DNA from: Anarhynchus alexandrinus
Lineage: Eukaryota; Chordata; Aves; Charadriiformes; Charadriidae
Length of the DNA stretch: 64,000 nt
Assembly (NCBI GenBank): GCA_008711295.1
Contig: VUYV01000500.1
Coordinates: 23,314 to 87,313, forward strand
Direction of reading: 5' to 3'
Of the stretch, positions 45,232 through 57,200 are shown one piece after another. A program made the translations under genes and the position numbers. Numbering within the stretch: the first letter of the stretch is position 1; the number at the start of each line of letters is the position of its first letter. The notes under the pieces were generated by a model. It was not told where the DNA came from and did not search any database. It saw only the letters and a program-made list of their open reading frames with translations.

Positions 45232-48200
45232 GTGAGGCTCGCCGAGTGGGGGTGGTGGGGATGGCGAGACCGCTGAGGTGTCACGGCCAAGGAGGTTCCC
45301 TGGTCTGTGGGCATCTGGAGAGCGCAAGCAGGGGTTCATGGGACTCCCTAATGCATGGAGGCTCAGGGGCTTCGTGCTCTGAATGTTTCTACTTGATTAC
45401 AGATTGCCACATATGCCACACAAATTGCCACTATCAAGAATGCCTTTGATTAATAAAGCAAATATAGATCTATTTCAGGCTATTACAAATTACTATCAGC
45501 AATCAGTAATACAGTATCAATCTATAGTATGGCAGCAATCAGTAATAGAAACAATCAATCATATAGCAACAACCAGTAACAGCAGCAAACAAGTAACTAT
45601 TACAGGTTACTGCAAACTTTCCACCAATAAAACAGGTTATGATAGATTACCTATATGGTTATGTAATACAAGTATCAAGAGAATTAGACAGATTTCAGAA
45701 GGCATCAGACCATCCGTCAGAGGTAAATTATTAATTTTACCCCATCATTGTGGGGTAAACTAAAAGGGTTTTATTAATGGCTAAATGATAAACAAATTAT
45801 AATTAACTGATGATTGAATAATAATTAAATGGTAATCAAATTATGATTAAGCAAAAATTGAATGGTAATGAAACACTGATTTGACAATGATTTGACACTG
45901 ACTTAAATGATAATTTAGACGGTTGTCAAACACTCCACTACTTACTACACTTCTAATAATTAAGTTGGGTATATAAGTGTCACTAGCACACAATATACTT
46001 TTAGGCCTAATGTAAAATGTCACGTGTCTCGTTATAGGTGTCAGATGCCAGGTAAGAGGTGTCCCAGCCTCAAGGAGTAAGCTTGAGAGGGGTCCCTCAA
46101 GGGAGATCACTGCTGTGCAGGAGGGCTCAGGGCTGCAGATTTTTATAGTATCAAGTGAAGGACTCGTAATCAACCCCTTCCTTTGGTGTTTGTGCAGGTG
46201 TGCAGCTGTAGCAGTTTTAGTTTTGTGTAAAAACTGAAAGTTTTGCTTTAACTGAGTACCAGCTCAGGCTGTCGCTGTTAGCTCCTGATGAGACGCCGTA
46301 GTCTCTGAGGAGATCTGGCCTGGCACCCATCACGGTTTGCACAGCAGGGCTGACTTCAGTCCGGGCTTGTTTCTGATGCCTGAACTAAAGCACTGTTCTC
46401 CCAGTCAGAGTGGGTGCATCCATAACACCATCCCAGAGGGGCACCCAGCCATCCCAGAGGCAGGAGGGCAAGCCGCACCAACCCCAAAAGTGGGGCCAAA
46501 GGGAACCAGCGAGGTAACAGAGTCTTCACATCAAAGACGCCCTGTGTCACAGTCTGACATCAGCCAGGGATCCCCAGCCATGGTCCAAGATCTCCTAGCA
46601 GGCTTGTGCAGAGAGTTCAGCTGATTCAGGAAAGGAAAAGTACGTGCAGGATGGGACATTCTCAGAAAGAGAGGCTCCATTTTGGTTAAAAATTAAGTCT
46701 ATTTTAAGAGGGTGTAGCACACCACCACTTTGAGCAACAAATAGATGCTGGTAATTTCCATTTTTCACCTGGAACAGCCAATAGTTGATGATGTTTTTGT
46801 TCTTTTGGGAAATTTTACTTTTCTAGGCTATTTCCACTTTCCCTGATGATAAGTTGCCATTACAGCCCCTTGGTTTTTGCACTTACTGGTGGTATTTCAG
46901 GATGTCCCTGGTTTCTCAGTACCCAGCTGCACCTCAGAAACACAGCTGTGCTTCTCAAGGATGTTTCTGGCTCCCAGCTCCCAGGCTGGCAGGTGTTTTC
47001 CTTTGCTCAGGGATTTTCCTCGTCTCACCAGCTGCCTTTCCGGCTGCCAGCACAGCAAGACGTGAGCAACCTGAGAGGCTGGGTGTGCAAGAGGCACCCC
47101 CGAGCGCAGGGTCTCCCTGTGGTGCGCTCCACATCAGCCCCGCTGCCCCAGAAAATGGTTGCTGCTGATGTGTGTTCTTCCCTTAGCCTGGGCTGGGAGC
47201 CCTCTGCCCGGATGCCCAGTTCTGCGGACCTAAGCCAGGACACAGGATCACGGGCCCAGCCCTGCTGCCATGGTCCATCCTGACAACGCTTTGGTCCCCA
47301 TGGACAGCCACTGACTGGTCCAGAGGGGGATGTGCCCACTGCGAGTGCTGCACCCATGGGCTGTGCCTCCAAACGAGACCTTCCTCGTAATGAGTCAGCC
47401 CATTGTTAGTTATAATTTATGCTTTCTTTTCCTTTTGACCATTCTATTATGTGACGTGTTTAACTTAATCAGTCTGAAAGTCCCCAAGAGGCAGATAATG
47501 TACCAGCATGCAGTGGGAAAACTGAGTCACAAATCTGCTGAGAGAGTCCCTCTTTGTCCATGGACACATGCTGGGTTGCTGAAGTGGACATGTGATGTCT
47601 TGCTCAGTGACGTCTCCTGCACCCATGTGGCTGCATTTCACTGTTCAGGCTGTCGCTCTGGTCTCTGTGTGCAGCAGGGTGATGGTACAGCCCTTCAGCA
47701 GCTGTTGGTGAAACAGCGTTTCCTCCCAAATCCATCAATGAAAAACAAAAAGGCAAACTTAGGCCAGTCTTACTGGCAGTCATTAAAACACTGTGAGATG
47801 CAATTTCAGAAGGGCTTTCACAAGCATCCTCCCAGAAGCTGGTTTGATTGTGTCCCTTTTAATGAACTTTTTTTTTATTTATTTAAAAAAAGGGAAGGTA
47901 TGATTCAGTCTGGAGAGACTAGCAGTTGGAAGGGATTTCTATGTGGTTGTCTTTGGGTACAAATAAATGCATTTCAAAACCTGTTTGCAGTATGACCACT
48001 TCTGAGAGCACTGAAGGCTGAAAACAAATGTTAGGATGGTGTGTTGGCTGCAAACTCCGGAAATTTCTGTAAAATCACCCCAGCTCACTTGTCACAAGCT
48101 GTTGGTCTGCCTGCTTTTAATGTGGTGCACTAGGCAATCGAGGGATAACCTGGGAAGAGAAAGTAATGATTTAGGAGATTCCTAGTCAAAGTAAGAGTAC

Positions 48201-51200
48201 AGTGAAATTCCAAGCACACTACTCAGCTTTTCTGACCTGGCTGCTCTATACCTTTTTGCATTTCGGTTGGCCTTTTCTGTAGATAAGCAGTGACTTGCCC
48301 TGCCTATGCAGGAGAGAGATATTTGGCCATGCACAATCATCCTGGTGGTTTGCTAGCACCCATAAATTGCTACGTGCATTACCTAGCACAGCAGGAAGGC
48401 CATGGTAGGGATGGCTCACAGTTCTGCAAGTACCAGCAGGTCAGATGAACCACAGCCAGGGAACAAGGAATTAACGGTGTCTGTCCTACTGCAGTGTCAC
48501 AACAAAATGCCTGCGCAGCAGCATGGCACAAATTTTTACCTGCTTTGCTTTACATTTGATGCATTGTAGGCGCAGTGTCCTTGCACCAAGGATGCTAATG
48601 GCTCTCCAGGCCAACCAGGCCATGTTTGATGTTGTCTTACCTGCTGCTTCACCCAGTAAACTTCTGAGTCCCTTAACAATGCCAGCTGGCAAATACATGT
48701 CTCTGAAGGTTGCAAGCTCTTCTTTGTAGGGAGTGTTGCTAAGGTTTAGCAATCTTGGAAAATCTAGGCCCTGTCTGCTCCCACACATGACGGCTGAGCC
48801 TTGCTGAGACTGCAAAGCTGTGTCTTGGCAGGGAAGTTGTTGTGGACACCAGTGAGGAGTGGTGTTCCTCAGGGGTTGGTACTGGGACCAGTGCTGTTCG
48901 ACATCTTTGTCAGTGACATGGACAGTGGGGTTGAGTGCACCCTCAGCAAGTTTGCCAATGATACCAAGCTGTTTGGCGAGGTAGACACGCTGGAGGGGAG
49001 GGATGCCATCCAGAGAGAGACCTGGACAGGCCTGAGAGGTGGGCCCATGCCAACCTCATGAAGTTCAACAAGGCCAAGTGCAAGGCCCTGCACCTGGGCA
49101 GGGGCAATCCCATGCACAAATAGAGGCTGGGCAGAGAATGGATTGAGAGCAGCCCTGGGGAGAAGGACGTGGGAGTGTTGGTTGATGAGAAACTCAACAT
49201 GAGCCAGCAATGCGTGATCGCAGCCCAGAAGGCCAACTGTACCCTGGGCTGCATCAAATGAAGTGTGGCCAGCAGACTGAGGGAGGTGATTCTGCCCCTC
49301 TACTCCACTCTTGTGAGACACACCCCCCCTGCAGTGCTGTGTCCATCTCTGGGGCCCCAACATAAAAAGGACATGGACCTGTTGGAGTGGGTCCAGAGGA
49401 GGGCCACAAAGATGATCAGAGGGTTAGATGTCCTCTGCTACGAGGACAGGCTAAGAGAGTTGGGGCTGTTCAGCCTGGAGAAGGCAAGGCTCTAGGGAGA
49501 CCTTATAGCCCCTTCCAGTATCTAAAGGGGACCTACAGGAAAGATGGGGAGAGACTCTTTATCAGAGGGTGTAGTGATAGGATGAGGGGAAACAGTTTTA
49601 AAGTGAAAGAGGGGAGATTTAGATGAGATATTAGGAAGAAATTCTTGACTGTGAGCGTGGTAAGCCCCTGGCCCAGGTTGCCCAGAGAAGCTGTGGCTGC
49701 CCCATCCCTGGAGGTGTTCAAGGCCAGGTTGGACAGGGCTTTGAGCAACCTGGTCTAATGGGAGGTGTCCCTGCCCATGGCAGGGGGGTTGGAACTAGAT
49801 GATCTTTAAGTTCCCTTCCAACCCAAACCATTCTGTGATTCTATCATTCTAAGTTAAGAAAACATTGCTGGCAGGGAAGAAAGCCAGTAGGTGTAAGATA
49901 CTTGCTAAGTCAGCTTGCAGCACTGCATCTGTGCCTGTGTGAGCTTGTTGCATTGGTGACACCTGAACGCATATTGTGTTTGTGAGTGTGAGCTTGTTTG
50001 CTGAGGAAGGACTTCATGGTGCGTCCAGGGCTGCTTTTTCTTGCTTTGTGCAATGGTCTTACCTTGTGCTTACTCTGCAGACAACCTCAGGCTACGTCCA
50101 GTTTGACAATTGCAACTTCGAAAGTGGGCAGCTGCAGATCCACGCACCGGGGACATGTCAGGTGAAGTTCTGCACCTTTAGCCAGTCCAGCATCCACCTC
50201 CGCAGCATGGCGCTCTGCATCCTGGAGAACTGTGAGTTCACCGGCAGTGAGAATGCCTCTGTAACTGTGGAGGGCTGTCCAAGCTCTGACCGTAACTGGG
50301 CCTGCAAGCATCTGGCTGCACTGGCCAAGTGCTGTGCAGTGTCCATGCAGGAGCCTGACCAAGGTGGCTGCTCCGTGGCCAAGTGGGATGGGTGGGGGGA
50401 ATCGCTGCTGGGGCCAGTGAGAACGTGTGAGATTGTCGTAGGGGAAGAACGAAGCAGCTTCGTCTCTGCTGCGGGTGCTCAAGCCCTAGTTGGCTCAGCC
50501 CAGGAGGACACTGAGTTTGGAGAGAACCTACGAGCAGCAAAGGAGGAGGAGGAGGAGTACCCGGCCCTCGACTCAAACTCCAGTGACAGCGACTTACACA
50601 GTGACGATGAAGAGGATGCTCAGCCTGCATACAAACTGCCCTATCAAGCCCACAGCCTGAGTCACACGCTTGCTGACATTACAGACAGCAGGCTTCAAAG
50701 CAACAGACTGCACGCCCTTCAGAGGGACCTTAAGCTCAAGCCTCTGCAGCATGAGCTGCAGCAGGATAAGGAGGCCCAGTCTTTGGCCAACTCTCTGCAA
50801 GGCTGCATCATCCGACAGTGCCTTTTCAGGGATGGGAAGGGAGGAATATTCATTTATTCACAAGGGCAAGCAAAACTGGAAGGAAGCATCTTCAGGGATC
50901 TGACCTACGCAGTGCGCTGCATACAAAACAGTAAGGTGCTGTGAAGACTGCTGTGAGCCCTCTTCTCTTTCCCTCCTGCTCCACCAGCTCCTTTCCTATG
51001 CATGGCTTGGGTTAACCAGCCCAAACAAAAGGCAGGTCACTTGCAGCCACCTGCTTTCTGCATGCAGTAATGTAATTGCAATTGCAGACATTAACTCAGT
51101 GGCATGTTGGGGTCGTGTAGTTAGGCCCGCTCTACCTGTAAATTAAACTCTCATCCTGTAAAAGTGCTGTTGGTTATCATCACCTTTGCTGCTCCAGCAC

Positions 51201-54200
51201 AGCCCATACTACAAATGCAGGGACCTGGGGACTGCGGTGTCCACCCCTGGTCTTGGCCCTCGCCATGACCAGTCCTGGCTGCTTCATGAGAGTCCACAGG
51301 GGTGGGTGCCTGCCGCAGCAAGAAATGGGGTGTAAGGAGGGATTTTGGCAGGGGACATGCTAGAGGCTGAACTGAGGTTTTCCCTCAGCACAGCATCACC
51401 TAACCCTGCATTTCCCTGGAGCTCCCCACCTCTGTGCCTGTGCTCTTCTTCCTTGACAGGACCATGGCATCGAGGACTGGGGGGAGAATCACACCGCCAA
51501 AATCCCCAGTGCTGGCAGTGTTGGGGATGCTCAGGAGGCTTCTCTCCAACCACCTGCCCAGAGCAAGACCATCCCCACCACTTGGTCGGGGCAGCCCAGG
51601 ATTTAGGCCCATTTTTCAGTCTATCACTTTAAAAGACTGCAAATACAATTTTTGTGCAGGGGGAAGAAGGGGAATGTTTTTCCACCCGGTTCTGGGAAAG
51701 GGCTTTGCTGTGATGGTGCTAGCTCCCCATCTGCAGTCCCCACAGAAGGACTGCAGAGCGCTGTTGCCTGTGCCCTGCAGAAATGCTTTGCTTCTTGGCA
51801 GTGGAGGATGACTCCTTTCTTTCCAAGGGATACCTGTACCAGAGGTGTTCTCCCGAAGGCCACCCTGTGGACGCAGAGTGGGGGCAGGAGGGAGCAGAGA
51901 TACCTTGAGTGGCTCCGCTGCGCTGCTCAGTCCCTCTGAGCTGCTCGGCTAGGAATTAGCCCAGAGGCTCTTGTCGAGAGGTGGGTGTCAGAACACCAAG
52001 CAATGCGAGACAGTGAAATACTTGGCCGTGAGATGAGGGCAAGGTGGGTGCAATGACGAGCGGGACCATGGCAGAGCTGGCAAGGGCTCAGTGTCCTTGC
52101 ACAGCCAGGACCCTCTGGTGCATGGCAAGCCTGGGCCAGGGTCTGGTGTGTGGGACGCAGCTGGAGCAGGCACTTGCGTTTCTTGCCTCCAGTAGCTCCC
52201 CCCCTGGGCAGCCAAGCATGATTGATGAAGACAGGCAGCTGTCAAGCCCTGCTGAGCTCCACTTTTAGTCAGGAGATTGAATGAAGCACCTTTCTGGAAT
52301 GAGCAAATAAAAGGAAGTATAATTTAATTACCTTCTGATCTGTGTTGCTCATTGAAGTGGGATATGCAAAGGCAATTTGTAGATTATTTCTTAGCACTTG
52401 TAAGACATGGATTTAAGGCATGATTTTGTTTGGCTGGAAAATATTAGATTGCTGCTGCATAAATATTTAACTACTTGCTTAGAGGAAACTAGGTTGTTAT
52501 GAGTGGTATCAGTGCCTTCAGTTTGATAGCCAGGCCATTTCTGCCCCCAAATGGCAGGATCTTTGTTCTGAAGGCGCAAGGCAGATTGCGTGCTGAGCAT
52601 GTGTGCTGTAGTGCACTGGCCCAGTCAGTGTCATGGGAAACTCATGGGAGGCATTTGACATGTCACCTCTGAGCAGCTCTGTGCAGCAGAGAGTCAGGAG
52701 GCAGCCTGTTGCCGGCTGTGTTTGGAGAGGATGCCGATGCAAACAGGGACTGCCGGAGTGGGGATGGGGCAGGTCTGTTGTACCATGAGCGATGTGGAGA
52801 TGGGACTGGGAATGGTCACTCGCTGTTGCTGACAATATGCAAGCGCAATGCAGTGAATGAAGCCACTGGGCACACCTGAACGTGGGCTTTGTCAGGCAGA
52901 GGCATGTGTCGGGCCAAGAAGATATCTTTGCTCTGGCTCCACAGCAGCAAGCACTCCAGGTCCCCATCCCCAAGCAGACCCATGCGAGTGGGTAGCGTCC
53001 AACAGGGTTACCTGTAGCACTTTCCCACATGCACTGATCTTCCTTTCAGCTGGCCTGTGTGCCTGGCACACCCTGGGTTGTGGGAGAGGCAGAGAGGTCG
53101 TAGATGCACAGAAGCTGCAGAAGGGAAAGCTGTACCCTTTGGTCATGTCCTCTTCCGTGTCCTTCTAACTACAGCTACAGGTGCTTCTCCTCCTGTCTGC
53201 AGGTCATCATGCTGAGGAATGACATCCACCATTGCAAAGCATCGGGGATATTCCTGCGCTTGTCAGCAGGAGGCCTGATTGCAGACAACAACATCCATTC
53301 GAACTGCGAGGCCGGAGTGGACATTCGTAAGGGAGCTAACCCCCTTGTTCTGGTATGTACCCCTCTAAGCAATGCAGGACGGCAGCGTGCTCTTTCTCTC
53401 ACATGCTGTTTCTCTCCAAGGGGCAGCAGGGATCCGTCTCCCAGTACAGAAAACACTGACTGGCTTTACCCTTCAGCCTGTTCCTTAGGTTTTAGCTAAC
53501 CCCAAGGGCAAGGCACAGCAAAGTGCTGTCTGATGGTCTCCTGCTCTATTTGATAGTATGCGTCTTAAAATTGCTGTACATCGAGGGTCGAGTCGGGGGC
53601 TGTTGTTCTATCAAATAAACACACCTGTGTAATGAGCAAACTTGTGCAAGCAAGGTAGTAAACTGACACTGTACTGTAAATTGTTTCTCCCACACTGGGG
53701 TTCGTGTTGTCTACCCTGGGAGTTGGTGGAGAGTCTCAGCTCTCTGCTCAGCCTCAGGCAGGAGGGGAGCGGCAGCCCGCTCTCCAGCAGCATGGCTTTT
53801 CCTCCGAATCGGTAGTGTCTCCAGCTGTGCAGAGGGTGACCTTGTCCCTGTTTACTGAACACTGTATCTGTAGATGTCCTTGAAGGAACTGGGGCCTCAG
53901 CATGCAGGGAGAGGCAGAGAGGTAGATACAAACTGCCACCCAAGTGGCCCTGTGGCTGCATTGAGCTCTCCATGTGAGCTCTGTACAGGAGATGAGGTGG
54001 GCAGAGCTGCAGCCCTGTGGAGGAAGAGGTGGCAGCTCAACTGTGGGGTCATGGGCCGTGTCTGGCCTTGGTTGCAGCTTTAAGCTGCTGTTTGTTGCTT
54101 TGCCTGGTATTGGTGATTCCTACCCTGCCACTCCATGAGATACTGGGCTGGGACTGCTGTCCGACTCAGAGGGTCCCAGTGCACTCCTGTCTTCACAGGA

Positions 54201-57200
54201 GATGTTGGCCCCTGTAAAAAGAAGCAGCTGTGTGGCTGTTGACAGTGGTCATTCAGACTGTGCAAAGCGCTGTCCAGCAGCTTGAGAAAAGGCACCACGC
54301 TTTAACACCAAACCCCCAGCTTGGACTACTGCCTTCAGCTCCTGTGGGGTGCCACCGAGGGTCTTTTATTCTTGGTGGCCTTCGGGAAGTGTTGGACTTG
54401 CAGCCCCACCAGCCCTGCCCAGTGACAGGCAGCCTGTGGGGAACAAAGCATCAACAAGTCCAGGGTAGCCCTTGGAGATGGCAGCAGGAACTGCTGGAGG
54501 AAGAAGAGGCTGCTGGCATGATGGGAAGGGAAATTGGGCATTGTGTACTAGAACACCAAAAAAAGGTAAAAGTTAAGTGTGCCTTGACCATTTGAGAGTG
54601 ATTTTTTGGCAGCTGGATTAAATACCCTTCTGCCCTTTTTCCCAGCAGGGTTGGGAGCTGTTGCTTTTCTCTGTGGTTGCTGTCTCCTCTTGCTCACTTT
54701 TATGAGTGACCTTCCTTCCTTTTGCTTTTATTCTCTCTACATGTGCAAAAATAAAACCGTAGTGCAATAAGATACACAGTGGCCTTCGCTCAGGCATTGT
54801 CGTCGTTGGCAACGGAAAAGGCATCATCCGTAGCAATCAGATCTATGGGAATAAAGAAGCTGGCATTTATATTCTGTATAATGGAAACCCTGCTGTGAGG
54901 TATGTTAGCTAGCACTGACCTCTCTCTCTCCTTCTGTTAAGAATTATTCTTTCCACTGTGCACACTTTTCTTCTCTTTCTTTCTATTATCACCATAGAGC
55001 AGAAATAGGACCATGGTAGATTAGTGCCTTTCTGTGACTTCCCTCTATCTCCTTGCTGCACCCAGGTCTTTGCCAAGTGCCAGTCCTGGGTTTTCCCCCT
55101 GGATCTGAGGAGGACACAGGCTGTGTTCAAGATGAACAACTCACATGTGTCATGGTGCTTTTTGCAGGAAAAGGGGAAATGGACCTCGGCACTCCAATCA
55201 TTGTTACTCCAATTCACCTTTCTGCTTTAAACACCTGAAGCTACTGACTTGTGTGTGTTTAATACCGTTCAGTTTAGATGTTAGTATTGGTGTCTGGCAG
55301 GCTTTCTTCACGTCGATGCCATCAGCTTTACATGGTGGTATGAACTGGTAGCAAAGAAGCCAGAAATGAGATCGCAGCTGGAGCACTGTATTGGTTGCAG
55401 ATGTGAGGGGCATCTCATCTGTACTGCTACCCCTTTCCACCTCTCACTGTGTCTGTGTGTGATAAGGAACAGGCATGTGACAACTCACCACAGTGCTATA
55501 GACCAGGGTGGCGCACAAAGGGAAGAAAATGGTTGCCCTGGATCAGCCCCATAGCTAGGATGTGAGTATTCATGCTGAAAGTGTTGATAATTAACAGTGC
55601 TTCAGCCTTGAGTCCTGCAGACATAATGAAAGCCACTTCTTGCAGGCATCTCTACTGAGGCACTTGGTCTAGGTTGGGACCTGGAGAGAAGTCTGCACTA
55701 GATGTACCAGCCCCGAAAACAGGGGTTGGGGCCAGGCTTTCCAAAAGGGGATTATGAAATTGCTGTCTCAGAGAGAGACTGGTTTCTGAGAAAAGTGGTA
55801 TTGGAGTAGCAGGGCCCACCAGTGCAGAGGAAACATGCTGCAGGATGGAGAGATTCACTAGATGCCTTTCCCTCTGTACTTTCTCGCAACATCATTTGCA
55901 ATCCCAGCTTGCAACTCGGGACTGACGTATGACCGTCCGTGCTTGCTGGCACGTAGGAGATGATGGGGAGGAGGCAGGAAGGAAGCTCGGTGGGAAGACA
56001 CCTTTGTTCTCCTGACCAGTCACCCATTGTGGAGGAGAAACCCTGTTCCACTCGTGCGTGGTGCTCTGTGCTGCCTTTCATCTGTGCTGGCTTGAGGCAG
56101 GCTCTGGTGCTGGCCAAGGCTGTGTGCACCGGCGCTGGCCCAGTGGTGCCACATGTAGCTGTGTTGAGTGCGGGGTTCAACGGGGGCTGTCAGCGTGGCT
56201 GAGTCTCACTGGCAGGGTGGCATGTGCAGCTGCGGGCAGGCAGGGCTGGCAGAAGGGGGATGTTTATCGTAGGAATAACGTCCTTTGCTGGGTGCCTTTT
56301 CCACAGCTGGAAACAGAATAATGTTTTGCCCGTTCCCAAGAGCTGCGAGCCCAGCTCTATCCTGTGTTGCTGCCTGGCTGAGGGACAGATTTCAGTGGGG
56401 CGTTGCAAGGGACTCTATGCAGAAAGCAGGGAAGTGCCCTTCTCAGAAGTGTGCCAGCAACATGGGTGCAGAGTATAATTTTTAAGCATGATACAGGCCC
56501 CTGGGCATGTACGTCTCCCAGTCAGGGGTACCCTCTGCAGCAGCTAAAAAGCTGTTTGGGTAAGACGGTATTCCTGCTGTGCCAAGGCTGAGTCTGGAAG
56601 GTGCCAAGTTTGATGGTGCCCAGTGGTGCAACACTACTGCCTGCTCCCCTAAACTGGTGAGAGCAGCACTGGAGGGCACTGACCCACAGCAGTGGGACTT
56701 GGGCAGCTGAGAGCCCTCACCTTGTGTTCCTGGAGGATTGCCTCTGGGATGGTTTCACGGCTTCTATTCCTCCGTACCCTCACAGCTGCTGGTGCAATTG
56801 TGGATTTCACGTACGGGCACATCTTCTTACCTGGCCTCTCTTTCTAGAGGCAGGCATGTGTGTTGCTCCAGGTCCTGCAGCCCACAAGCAGCTTTGCATT
56901 CTCTGGGTGCTGCTGATGGCCTGTGCTGCTGTGGCAGGGCAACGAGGACTTCCCTCAGCTGCCAGACCAAGCGGCCATGCCCAAGCAGGCAGCTGTGAGT
57001 GGAGGGGCAGCCATGCTGGGGCAGCTGAGGACAGCAGAGGCAGTAGCTGCCTGGCGAGTCGGGGTGACCCTGCTCTGCCTGCACTTGTCCCTGGCAGCAG
57101 GACAGCAGCGTGAAGTGCTGTGCCCACCCCTCCATCCGCAGCCAGTGCTGGTGATCGCATGTCACAGGCACTGCTTTCCCACCCTGGTTCGCTGCCGCAG

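Larger units (their letters stand above)
45232..50080. other. FBXO10: FBXO10 intron after the F-box exon
   Basis: This 4.85-kb intron contains an AT-rich repeat-like block (45385-46190) and a CR1 (48833-49853). The open frame at 47330-47995 has no recognisable similarity and is treated as chance. Confidence 0.75.

Noticed and set aside
47330..47995. 221-codon + strand frame with a hydrophobic segment in the FBXO10 intron
   Set aside because: No family resemblance, and it includes low-complexity A/T runs. Frame length alone is weak support in 64 kb of vertebrate DNA.
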